A stretch of DNA of 64,000 nucleotides, from the NCBI RefSeq assembly GCF_027706725.1, contig NZ_JAQFWQ010000007.1, positions 47,521 through 111,520 on the forward strand, written 5' to 3'. Below, piece after piece: positions 24,399 through 32,073 of the stretch; position 1 is the first letter of the stretch; every line of letters begins with the position of its first letter. Below the pieces are notes generated by a model. It had not been told where the DNA came from. It did not search any database and saw only the letters and a program-made list of their open reading frames with translations. Origin of the DNA: Nocardiopsis endophytica (lineage in GTDB: Bacteria; Actinomycetota; Actinomycetes; Streptosporangiales; Streptosporangiaceae). The translations under genes and the position numbers were made by a program.

Positions 24399-25454
24399 CT
24401 ACTCGTGGCCGCGCGCCGGCGTGGGCTCTGGGGGCGCCGCGGCCCTGTGGCCGGTCCGCTCGGCGGCCGCCGCCGGGGTGGCTGCGCGCGCTCGGCGGCG
24501 CCTCGTCGCCACCGCGACTCCGACCAGGCAGACGACGCCGCCTGCCAGGGCGAGCGGCACCGGGGCCTCGGAGAGCGCCAGCCAGGAGATGGCGATCACC
24601 AGCGGCGGCGACAGGTAGGTGGACGCCGCCAGGCGGCCCGCGGTCACGTATGTCAGGGCGTACCCCCAGGTGAGGAACGCGACGGCGGTGGGGAACACGC
24701 CCAGGTAGACCATCGTGAGGGTCGCGGAGGGCGGTGCGGCGGCCGCCTGTCGGAACAGCTCCGGGGCGAACGGCAGCGCAGCCACCACGCCCGCGAGGCA
24801 GCCGATCCACGTCAGCGTCAGCGCGTCCACGTGGTCGAGCAGCCGCTTCTGGCCGGTCGCGCTCGCCGCGTAGAGCAGCGCGGCGATCAGGCCCAGCGCC
24901 ACGCCCGCCCCGTCGCCCATCCCCGAGGAGGTGCCCGAGGCGATGAGCGCGACACCGCCGAAGGCGAGCGCGACCCCGATCAGCAGGCGCCTGGGGAACC
25001 CTTCGCCGAGCAGCAGCCCGGCGAAGAGCGCGACCAGGGCGGGGGCGGTGTTGACCAGCAGGGCCGTCGTCCCGGCGTCGAGGTGCTGCTCCGCCTGGTT
25101 GAGCACCAGGTTGTAGGCGCCGAACCACGCCGCGCCCCACGCGATCGCCCCGGCCAGCACGCGGCCCCGCGGCAGCCGGGGCGGGCGGCGGGTCCACGCG
25201 GCGTGGGCGCCGACGATCGCGGTGAGGGCGGCGGCGCCCGCCAGCAGCCGGCCCAGTGCCAGCGCGCCCGGGGAGAAGTCGTGCCCGGCGGCGCGGATGC
25301 CGACGAACGCCGACGCCCACAGCGTGACGGTGACCCCCGCGGCGAGGACGGGCAGTGCTGCGTGGCGGGGCGCGGGGCGGAGTTCCGCGGATGACGGGGC
25401 CATGGGGGGCGGTGTGGCGGGCTCGGCCCCACCGGTCTGGCGTGATTCGGACAT
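24399..25454 (-). CDS. EamA (DMT) family transporter
   Basis: Drug/metabolite transporter of 351 aa with ten predicted membrane segments in two EamA repeats. The first repeat begins VTLWASAFVGIRAAG (residues ~42-56) and includes LLVNTAPALVALFAGLLLGE; the second begins VALGLIAALLYAASATGQK and includes YLSPPLVIAISWLALSEAP. The C-terminus is a basic, Ala-rich cytosolic tail. It is divergent from a LysR gene with a dyad between. The ~220 bases past its end (24178-24398) contain nothing I can assign. Probably an exporter of amino acids or metabolites. Confidence 0.9.
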   Translation of the reverse strand: MSESRQTGGAEPATPPPMAPSSAELRPAPRHAALPVLAAGVTVTLWASAFVGIRAAGHDFSPGALALGRLLAGAAALTAIVGAHAAWTRRPPRLPRGRVLAGAIAWGAAWFGAYNLVLNQAEQHLDAGTTALLVNTAPALVALFAGLLLGEGFPRRLLIGVALAFGGVALIASGTSSGMGDGAGVALGLIAALLYAASATGQKRLLDHVDALTLTWIGCLAGVVAALPFAPELFRQAAAAPPSATLTMVYLGVFPTAVAFLTWGYALTYVTAGRLAASTYLSPPLVIAISWLALSEAPVPLALAGGVVCLVGVAVATRRRRARAATPAAAAERTGHRAAAPPEPTPARGHE

Positions 25455-25506
25455 GGTGCCATCGTGGCGCCGGTCATCGGTGAAGCACCAGCGAATAATC
25501 CTTACG

Positions 25507-25531
25507 GACCATTCAGTTCCGCTGTATGGTC
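25507..25531. promoter_or_regulatory. LysR operator candidate
   Basis: GACCAT-N13-ATGGTC, a perfect 6-bp dyad with a 13-base spacer, directly upstream of the LysR start and within the divergent EamA promoter; this is the usual place and form of a LysR site. Confidence 0.5.
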
Positions 25532-25536
25532 GGGGC

Positions 25537-26502
25537 ATGCTCGACATCCACCGCCTGCGGGTCTTCCGCTCCGTCGTGGCGAGCGGGTCGGTCCAGGGCG
25601 CCGCCGCCAACCTCGCCTACACGCCGTCCGCGGTCAGCCAGCAGATCACCGCGCTCCAGCGCGAAACCGGGCTGGCGCTGTTCGAGCGGGCCGGCCGCGG
25701 CCTGCGCCCCACTCCGGCCGGGGTCGCGCTGGCCGCCGAGGCCGACGCACTCCTCGCCCGGCTCGGGGAGGCGGAGTCCCGCGTCGCGGACCTGCGCGCG
25801 GGCCGCACCGGAAGGCTCTCCATCGCCTACTTCGCCTCCGCCGGCGCCGCCTGGCTGCCGTCGGCGGTGCGCGGCATCTCCGAGGCCTTCCCGGGCGTGC
25901 GCCTGGACCTGCGGCTCAGCGAGACGCTGCCCCCGGCCGCGGAGGACCGCGCCGACCTGCAGATCGCCGTGGAGACCGACCGGTTCGACCCGGGTCCGGG
26001 GTTCAGCGCCCACCGCCTGTGCGAGGACCCCTATCTGGCGGTCCTGCCGCGCGACCACCCGCGCGCGGGCGACGCCTCCATCGACCTGCCGGACCTCGCC
26101 GCCGAGCCGTGGATCGACAGCGACGTTCCCGACGGGCCGTGCCGCGCCCGGCTCGTCGAGGCGTGCCACGCGGCGGGGTTCAGCCCGCCGTTCCGCCTGC
26201 AGGCCCACGACCCCTCGACGGCGATGGCCTTCGTCTCGGCCGGCATGGGGGTCACGGTGATCCCGGGGCTGTGCTCGGTGCTGATGCCCGCGGGCCTGAC
26301 GGCGATCCCGGTCGTGCGCCCCGCCCCGGTCCGCACCGTCACCGCGGTCCTGCGCTCGGCGAGCGACGGGCCGCCGCTCCGCGCCGCCCTCGACGCCTTC
26401 CTCGCTCTGGCGACCGACCGCCCGCTCCCTCACCTGGCCGGGGCGGCGATGCAGGCGCTTGAGCCCGGCGACGCGGTTCAGGGTGAGGTCAGGGCCGGGT
26501 AG
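25537..26502 (+). CDS. LysR family transcriptional regulator
   Basis: A 321-aa LysR regulator. HTH: MLDIHRLRVFRSVVASGSVQGAAANL and TPSAVSQQITALQRETGLALFER. The effector domain opens with GRLSIAYFASAGAAWLP and includes LAVLPRDHPRA. It is divergent from the EamA gene, the standard exporter/regulator arrangement. Its last 25 bases overlap the convergent monooxygenase gene. Confidence 0.92.
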   Translation: MLDIHRLRVFRSVVASGSVQGAAANLAYTPSAVSQQITALQRETGLALFERAGRGLRPTPAGVALAAEADALLARLGEAESRVADLRAGRTGRLSIAYFASAGAAWLPSAVRGISEAFPGVRLDLRLSETLPPAAEDRADLQIAVETDRFDPGPGFSAHRLCEDPYLAVLPRDHPRAGDASIDLPDLAAEPWIDSDVPDGPCRARLVEACHAAGFSPPFRLQAHDPSTAMAFVSAGMGVTVIPGLCSVLMPAGLTAIPVVRPAPVRTVTAVLRSASDGPPLRAALDAFLALATDRPLPHLAGAAMQALEPGDAVQGEVRAG

Positions 26503-27650
26503 CCGGGCAGGGCGATGTCGGAGGCGGCGTCGTCGATGAAGCGCAGCATCGCGCGCTTGGCGGCCTCGGAGGAGAACAGCGCGGCGCGCAGCCGGATCCC
26601 GGCCGAGCTCCTGGGGGCGAGGAAGCGTCCGGCGTTGCCCTTGCGGGCCACCTTGCTGTAGCGGTCCATGATCCGGTCGTAGCGCGCGAACGCCGTCCGG
26701 TGGTCGCCCCCGGCGGCGGCCAGCTCCCCGGCCAGGACGTAGGCCCCGACCAGGGCCAGGCCCGACCCGAAGCCGCCCAAGGTGTTGCCCTGGGCCGCGT
26801 CCCCCAGCAGCGCGACGCGGCCGCGGGTGAAGCCCTTCATGTCCACGCGGGCGATGGCGTCCAAGTGGATGGAGGAGGCCTGGGGCAGGCCTTTCAGGAG
26901 TTCGGGCAGGCGCCACCCGGCTCCGCTGTAGGCGCGGGCGATCACCTTGGCGTCGTGGTGCCGGTCCCTGCGCTCGGGCAGGGGCTCGGAGGCGAAGACG
27001 AGGAACAGGGGCGCCTTCGGGCCGCCGATGGAGGCCATCCGGCCCGGCTCGTTGTACATCAGCGCCACGGGGCGGCCCTCGTGCAGGGTCTCGGGGACCT
27101 GTCCGGCGGGCAGGTCGACCAGGGCGTAGTGGTAGCCCAGGTGGCGCACGTGGTGTTCGCGGGGGCCGAAGGCCAGGCGGCGGACGGTCGAGCCGATGCC
27201 GTCGGCGCCGATGGCCAGGTCGAAGGTGCGGGCGGGGGAGCGCTGGAAGGTGGCGGCGACCTCGTCGCCGGTGTCGTCGAGCGCGGTGAGGGTGTCGCCG
27301 AAGACGTAGGTGCAGGCGTCGCGGGTGGCCTCGTAGAGGACCCGGCTCAGGTCGCCCCTGAGGACCTCCAGCTCTCCGCCGATGAAGGAGTGGGGGATGG
27401 TGGCGCGGTGGGCGCCGGAGGCGTCGACGAGCACCAGGTCGGTGGGCGGGGTGCGCAGGGCGCGCAGGCGCTCCAGCAGGCCCATGCGCGCGAGCAGGTC
27501 GATCTGCACCGACCCTTTGAAGTCGACGGCCTGGCCGCCGGTGCGCAGGTCGGCGGCGCGTTCGACGACGGTGACCTCGTGGCCGGCGCGGGTCAGCCAG
27601 AAGGCGGCGGCGGGACCGGCGATGCCCGCGCCGTGGACGAGGATGCGCAT
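26478..27650 (-). CDS. FAD-dependent monooxygenase (group A, TetX-like)
   Basis: Single-component flavin monooxygenase of 390 aa. Rossmann GxGxxG motif ILVHGAGIAGPAAAFWL at residues 3-19; the acid end of the fold is VERAADL; DLAIGADGIGSTVRRLAF is the DG motif; RVALLGDAAQGNTLGGFGSGLAL is the GD motif binding FAD ribose. The layout is that of the TetX/PHBH group, which hydroxylates aromatics and some tetracyclines. It is divergent from a TetR gene with a 12-bp inverted repeat between. Substrate unassigned. Confidence 0.9.
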   Translation of the reverse strand: MRILVHGAGIAGPAAAFWLTRAGHEVTVVERAADLRTGGQAVDFKGSVQIDLLARMGLLERLRALRTPPTDLVLVDASGAHRATIPHSFIGGELEVLRGDLSRVLYEATRDACTYVFGDTLTALDDTGDEVAATFQRSPARTFDLAIGADGIGSTVRRLAFGPREHHVRHLGYHYALVDLPAGQVPETLHEGRPVALMYNEPGRMASIGGPKAPLFLVFASEPLPERRDRHHDAKVIARAYSGAGWRLPELLKGLPQASSIHLDAIARVDMKGFTRGRVALLGDAAQGNTLGGFGSGLALVGAYVLAGELAAAGGDHRTAFARYDRIMDRYSKVARKGNAGRFLAPRSSAGIRLRAALFSSEAAKRAMLRFIDDAASDIALPGYPALTSP

Positions 27651-27668
27651 GGTGGCCTCTCTTGCACG

Positions 27669-27711
27669 CTAATCGTGTCCGTTGGATACGGTTTCTGATG
27701 GACACAATTAG
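27669..27711. promoter_or_regulatory. TetR operator candidate (12-bp arms)
   Basis: CTAATCGTGTCC (27669-27680) is inverted as GGACACAATTAG (27700-27711) with one mismatch and a 19-base spacer; further GATAC/GACAC half-sites lie inside and just beyond. It occupies the divergent promoter of the monooxygenase and TetR genes. Confidence 0.55.
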
Positions 27712-27753
27712 TATCTGGTAGACACGGTTTCGGCAAGCGCGGAGGAGGGGCCG

Positions 27754-28500
27754 ATGGCGGACGGTGCGGGCGGCGCATCCGGGACGGGCGCGCCCGGGCC
27801 GGGGCCGGTGCGGGCGGCGGAGCTGCTGTGGGGCGCCAGGCGCGCGCCCGCGCGGGGGCCGCGCCCCGGGCTGACCTTGGAGCGCATCGCCCGGGCGGCG
27901 GTCGCCCTGGCCGACGCCGAGGGCCTGGAAGGGCTGTCGATGCAGCGTGTGGCGGCCGACCTCGGGTACACGAAGATGTCGCTGTACCGCTACGTGTCCG
28001 GCCGGGAGGACCTGACCGCGCTGATGGTCGACGCGGCGTTCGGCCCGCCCCCCGCCTCCTTGGAGGGCGAGGGGTGGCGGGACCGGCTGCGCGCGTGGGC
28101 CCTGGCCGTCGCGCCGCTCTTCACGGCGCACCCGTGGCTGGCCCAGGCGGCCGTGGGGGCCAGGGTGATGGGCCCCAATGAGCTGGGGTGGCTGGAGGCC
28201 GCGCTGTCGGCCCTGGCGCACACGGGGCTGAGCGGGCCCGAGCGGCTCGATGCGGTGGTGCTGCTGGCAGGGCACGTGCGCACGGAGGCCCTGCAGAGCG
28301 CCGCGGGCGGTGAGGATCCCGAGGGGGCCATCGCCCGGGCGATGGGGCCGGTCCTGGAAGAGCACGGCGACAGGTTCCCCGAGGCCAGGTCCGCCATGGC
28401 CGACACGCAGGCGCCCGGACGGAATATGGCACTGGAGTTCGGGGTGGAGTGCGTCCTTGACGGCCTCGCCGCCCGGATGGAGCGACGCGGGGACCGGTAG
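27754..28500 (+). CDS. TetR/AcrR regulator with TetR_C-type ligand domain
   Basis: A 248-aa regulator. After a Gly/Pro-rich N-terminus the HTH runs about residues 40-85 (TLERIARAAVALADAEGLEGLSM, VAADLGYTKMSLYRYVSGREDL). The C-terminal domain has the tetracycline-repressor-like arrangement WRDRLRAWALAVAPLFTAHPW. Divergent from the TetX-like monooxygenase, which it probably represses. Confidence 0.9.
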   Translation: MADGAGGASGTGAPGPGPVRAAELLWGARRAPARGPRPGLTLERIARAAVALADAEGLEGLSMQRVAADLGYTKMSLYRYVSGREDLTALMVDAAFGPPPASLEGEGWRDRLRAWALAVAPLFTAHPWLAQAAVGARVMGPNELGWLEAALSALAHTGLSGPERLDAVVLLAGHVRTEALQSAAGGEDPEGAIARAMGPVLEEHGDRFPEARSAMADTQAPGRNMALEFGVECVLDGLAARMERRGDR

Positions 28501-28602
28501 CACCGGCCCTGCGCGCTCGCCCTGCGCATCACGTGCGGTCCCGGGCCCTGCGGGTTCAGAGCCGGGGGGTCAGCGCCCGGAGCTCAGGGTCGCGGTGCGG
28601 GC

Positions 28603-29145
28603 TCAGCCCTGGGATGTGCGGCGGTCGCGGTAGGAGCGCATCTTGTGGCGCGCCCCGCAGATGTCCATGCTGCACCAGCTGCTGTTGTTGGCCGGCGAGC
28701 GGTCGTAGTAGACCCATCGGCACTCCGGCGACCGGCACACCTTCATGCGCGCGCTGCGCCCGGCGAAGTCGCCCAGCGCCAGGGCGGACACGACCTCGGC
28801 GGCCACGGCGCGCACGGGGCCGCCCGCGGACGCGGGGAGGTGCGCGCGCCCCTGCTCGTCCCACTGCGGGGGCGTCAGCAGCAGGCCCGACAGCTCGCTG
28901 AGCCGGGCGTGGGCGTCCGCGCCGCCTTCCAGGTGCCCGCGCACGGTCTCCCTGACCCGGACGAGGAAGGCCAGTGCGTCGCTGTCGAGGGCGCACCCGG
29001 CCTGGACGTGCCCGTGGTCGTGCAGCCAGGCGCGGGCGGTCTCCAGGGAGGCCAGGGAGTCCTCTCCGTAGAGGAAGCGCGCCGAGTTGCAGAACTCCTC
29101 GATGACCAGCAGGTCGTCCGGGGCGGGCGGGCGGTTGTAGGCCAT
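28603..29145 (-). CDS. CGNR zinc-finger (ABATE) protein
   Basis: A 180-aa protein with the N-terminal ABATE domain (LVIEEFCNSARFLYGEDSLASL) and a C-terminal CGNR-type zinc finger: CRSPECRWVYYDRSPANNSS then CSMDICGARHKMRSYRDR. The motif letter N is replaced by A (CGAR). Cys-x4-Cys and Cys-x4-Cys would bind one zinc. These are stress-induced probable regulators. It is divergent from an alpha/beta hydrolase with an inverted repeat between. Confidence 0.88.
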   Translation of the reverse strand: MAYNRPPAPDDLLVIEEFCNSARFLYGEDSLASLETARAWLHDHGHVQAGCALDSDALAFLVRVRETVRGHLEGGADAHARLSELSGLLLTPPQWDEQGRAHLPASAGGPVRAVAAEVVSALALGDFAGRSARMKVCRSPECRWVYYDRSPANNSSWCSMDICGARHKMRSYRDRRTSQG

Positions 29146-29176
29146 GGCGAAGAGGTTACCCCCTTTACGGGAGTAG

Positions 29177-29197
29177 CGGTAACGGCTAGTGTTACCG
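29177..29197. promoter_or_regulatory. CGNR-regulator operator candidate
   Basis: CGGTAAC-N7-GTTACCG, a perfect 7-bp dyad in the 83-base divergent promoter. A further GTAACGG half-site lies at 29215-29221 before the hydrolase start and GGTTACC at 29154-29160 before the CGNR start. Confidence 0.5.
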
Positions 29198-29228
29198 TCA
29201 ATCCCGCAAAGACAGTAACGGAGGAGCC

Positions 29229-30059
29229 ATGGGAATCGACTGGAAGCTGGATCGGACCTTCGACTCGGCCAATGGGCAGGTGCGCTGGGCCCGCATGGGC
29301 GAGGGGACCCCGGTGGTCCTCGTGCACGGCTGGCCGTTCTCCTCCTACATCTGGCGGGACGTCGCACACGCACTGAGCGCCCGGCACACCGTCTACGTGT
29401 GGGACCTGCCGGGCTACGGGGCCTCGGACCGCTACGAGGGCCAGGACGTGTCGCTGGCCGGGCACCAGGAGGTGTTCGCCTCGCTGCTGGACCACTGGGG
29501 CCTGGACCGCCCGGCCGTGGTCGCCCACGACATCGGCGGCGCGGTGGCCCTGCGCACGGCGCTGCTCTCGGGCAAGGTGTTCGGAAGGCTCGCCCTGGTC
29601 GACGCGGTGGCGGCCGGGCCGTGGGGAAGCCCGTTCTTCCGGCTGGTCAACCGGGAGACCGACACCTTCCGGCAGCTGCCCGAACACCTGCACGAGGCCC
29701 TGGTGCGCGCCTACATCGCCGACGCGGCCGACCAGGAGCTTCGGGGCGACACCCTGGAGGTGCTCGCCCGCCCCTGGCTGGGGGAGCAGGGGCTACCGGC
29801 CTTCTACCGCCAGATGGCACAGGCCGATCCGCGCCACACCGCCGAGTACGAGGACCGGCTCGGGGAGCTCGACATCCCGGCCGCCGTGGTGTGGGGCGCC
29901 CGCGACCGGTGGCTCCCCCTCGACCGCGGGCGGGAGCTGGCGGGACGCCTGCCCCGGGGCCGGCTCCACGTCCTGGAGGAGAGCGGCCACCTGGTGCAGG
30001 AGGACGCGCCGGCCCGGCTCACCGCGGTGCTGGCGGACTTCCTGGCCGAAGGGCGGTGA
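29229..30059 (+). CDS. Alpha/beta hydrolase (epoxide hydrolase/dehalogenase-like)
   Basis: A 276-aa alpha/beta hydrolase. VVLVHGWPFSSYIWRDV carries the HGxP oxyanion motif of epoxide hydrolases and haloalkane dehalogenases; VVAHDIGGAVALR places an aspartate (AHDIGG) as nucleophile instead of serine; the acid is in VWGARDRWLPL and the base histidine in LEESGHLVQEDAP. An Asp nucleophile with HGWP points to epoxide hydrolase or dehalogenase chemistry. The ATG at 29229 follows GGAGG. Divergent from the CGNR gene. Confidence 0.88.
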   Translation: MGIDWKLDRTFDSANGQVRWARMGEGTPVVLVHGWPFSSYIWRDVAHALSARHTVYVWDLPGYGASDRYEGQDVSLAGHQEVFASLLDHWGLDRPAVVAHDIGGAVALRTALLSGKVFGRLALVDAVAAGPWGSPFFRLVNRETDTFRQLPEHLHEALVRAYIADAADQELRGDTLEVLARPWLGEQGLPAFYRQMAQADPRHTAEYEDRLGELDIPAAVVWGARDRWLPLDRGRELAGRLPRGRLHVLEESGHLVQEDAPARLTAVLADFLAEGR

Positions 30060-30108
30060 GCGAGGCGCGGGGGCCGTGGCTCCCTCCCCCTTCGGAGCCG
30101 CCCCCGGA

Positions 30109-30780
30109 TCACCCCAGGGCGAGGAAGCGGACGCCGGAGTCCTTCAGATCCTCGGCCGTCGGCCCGCCCTCCAGGTTGCGCCCGGTGGCGGCGCGCACCG
30201 CCGACAGGGCGTCCATGCCCTCGGGCCGCCCGGCCTCGCCGAACAGCAGGAGTTCGACCGCACCGGCGCCTTCGGCCGAGGTCCAGGGCTCGCGCCCGAG
30301 GGCGTCGGCGAGGTCGATTCCGTGCACGACGAGTTCGAGGACGCGGGTGAGGAGGAAGTCCTCCAGGGCCATGGCGTCGCCGTGGCGGGTGCGCACGACC
30401 CGCCCCTGCGGTTCGGCCCTGAGTCGGGGCTCCAGGTCGGCCCACAGCTCCCGCAGCCGTCGGCCGGGCTCGGCGGCGTCGCCGTGGCGGGCGGCGGCAC
30501 GCACGGCGCTGTCGATCCGGTCGGCGTCCACCTCGGGGGAGAAGCGCGCGTCGGGCGCGTAGTAGCCCGCGGCGGACACCTCGGCGCGCGGTGGCTGCTC
30601 CTCGCCCAAGGCGGTCTGCACCCGGCTCAGGGCGCCGACGGTGTGCGCGGCCAGGGCGGCCACGTCCCAGGGGGCGCACCGGGTCGGAGCCGCCGCCTCG
30701 CGCTCGGTCAGCGCGGCCAGGACCTCGCCCAGCCGCCCGCATTCGGCGCCGAGTGCGCCGAGCAGCCGCATACGTTCCAT
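30109..30780 (-). CDS. Maleylpyruvate isomerase family mycothiol-dependent enzyme
   Basis: A 223-aa DinB/MDMPI-fold protein. The N-terminal MDMPI_N part reads LTEREAAAPTRCAPWDVAALAAHTVGALSR (His in AAHT as metal ligand), and VLELVVHGIDLADALG provides the later histidine of the metal site; a C-terminal part follows. The family uses mycothiol, an actinobacterial thiol, in S-transfer or isomerisation. Start at ATG 30780 or 30771; neither has a clear ribosome site. Convergent with the hydrolase. Confidence 0.82.
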   Translation of the reverse strand: MERMRLLGALGAECGRLGEVLAALTEREAAAPTRCAPWDVAALAAHTVGALSRVQTALGEEQPPRAEVSAAGYYAPDARFSPEVDADRIDSAVRAAARHGDAAEPGRRLRELWADLEPRLRAEPQGRVVRTRHGDAMALEDFLLTRVLELVVHGIDLADALGREPWTSAEGAGAVELLLFGEAGRPEGMDALSAVRAATGRNLEGGPTAEDLKDSGVRFLALG

Positions 30781-30855
30781 GGCCGTGAGGCTATGCCACC
30801 GCACCAGAGGCGGACGGGACGGCCCACCGTCTCCAGTGCGTCCTAGGCTCGCCTC

Positions 30856-31245
30856 ATGGGAATCCGATTCAGCGCCCTGTCCATCGACGCCGTCGACCCC
30901 CGTGCCGTGGCCGGATTCTGGAGCAGCGCGCTCGGCTGGCCGGTGGCCGTGGACACCGAGGAGGGCATCGGGCTCGTCCCGGAGGAGGGCGCACCCCTCA
31001 GCGACTTCGGCATCGTCGTGCTGCCCGTGCCGCCGGGGGAGCGCAAGCAGGTCAAGAACCGGCTCCATCTGGACCTGCGCCCTTCGGCGGGCAGTACGGC
31101 GGAGGAGGAGCTGCAGCGGCTGGTGGGCCTGGGGGCGACCCTGGTGCAGGTGGGGCAGCCCGACGACGCGCCCTGGACGGTGCTGGCCGACCCGGAGGGC
31201 AACGAGTTCTGCCTCCTGCACCGCGGCGACCCGGCGGACACGTAA
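30856..31245 (+). CDS. VOC family (glyoxalase-like) protein
   Basis: A 129-aa glyoxalase-like protein: IRFSALSIDAVDPRAVAGFWSSALGW, KNRLHLDLRPS in the middle and DPEGNEFCLLH at the end. Layout and motifs parallel the protein at 7440-7895. It is followed after 12 bases by the PEP-mutase-like gene, so one transcript is likely. Substrate unknown. Confidence 0.85.
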   Translation: MGIRFSALSIDAVDPRAVAGFWSSALGWPVAVDTEEGIGLVPEEGAPLSDFGIVVLPVPPGERKQVKNRLHLDLRPSAGSTAEEELQRLVGLGATLVQVGQPDDAPWTVLADPEGNEFCLLHRGDPADT

Positions 31246-31257
31246 TAGGGTCGGCCC

Positions 31258-32073
31258 GTGCTGAACGATGTGACACCCGATGACCCGACGCGATCCGAGA
31301 AGGCCGAGCGCTTGAGGGAGCTGCACCGGCCCGGCGACCCGCTGGTGCTGGTGAACGCCTGGGACGCGGCCAGCGCGCGCGTGGTCGCCGCGACCCCGGG
31401 CGCCAAGGCGGTGGCCACGGCCAGCCACTCGGTCGCGGCGGCCTACGGCGTGCGCGACGGCGAGAACCTGCCCTTCGCGGAGCTGGAAGGTGTGGTGCGG
31501 CGCGTCTGCGGGGCGGTGTCCTTGCCGGTCACCGTCGACATGGAGCGCGGGTACGGCGCCGACGCGGACGGGGTGGCCGAGAGCCTGGGGCGGCTGGTCG
31601 CCGCCGGTGCGGTCGGGTGCAACATCGAGGACGGCCTGGGGGACGACGGCGGCGCGGAGGCGCTGCGACCGGTGGACGAGCAGGCCGAGCGCCTGCGCGC
31701 GGCGCGCGCGGCCGCCGAGGCGGCGGGAGTGCCGGTCGTGGTCAACGCCCGCACCGACGCCCTCGCCCACGGCCTGCCGGTGGAGGAGGCGGTCCGGCGG
31801 GGCCGCGCCTACCTGGACGCGGGCGCCGACTGCGTCTTCGTGCTCGGGGCGGCCTCGGTCCCCGTGGTGGAGCGCCTGGTGGCCGAGCTGGGCCCGGTCA
31901 GCGTCCTGGCCGGGGCGGACGGCCCGTCCTTGGACGAGCTCGCGGAGGCCGGGGTGGCGAGGATCAGCATGGGCCCGGGCCCGATGGGCGCGGCGTACGC
32001 GGCCCTGCGCCGCCTGGCCGACGACGCCGCCAACCGCCGCCCCCTCCCTGCGGACCTGTCCTACCGCCCGTGA
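31258..32073 (+). CDS. Isocitrate lyase/PEP mutase family protein
   Basis: TIM-barrel enzyme of the ICL/PEPM superfamily, 271 aa, starting at GTG 31258. Seen: LVLVNAWDAASARVVA (substrate loop), TVDMERGYGADADGV (metal-binding Asp/Glu strand, here DMERGYG), VGCNIEDG and VVNARTDALAHG. The KKCGH cysteine signature of isocitrate lyase is missing, so a C-C lyase or C-P mutase-type reaction on a small oxoacid is more likely. Co-directional with the VOC gene. Beyond it lies a 1.36-kb gene-free region. Confidence 0.85.
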   Translation: MLNDVTPDDPTRSEKAERLRELHRPGDPLVLVNAWDAASARVVAATPGAKAVATASHSVAAAYGVRDGENLPFAELEGVVRRVCGAVSLPVTVDMERGYGADADGVAESLGRLVAAGAVGCNIEDGLGDDGGAEALRPVDEQAERLRAARAAAEAAGVPVVVNARTDALAHGLPVEEAVRRGRAYLDAGADCVFVLGAASVPVVERLVAELGPVSVLAGADGPSLDELAEAGVARISMGPGPMGAAYAALRRLADDAANRRPLPADLSYRP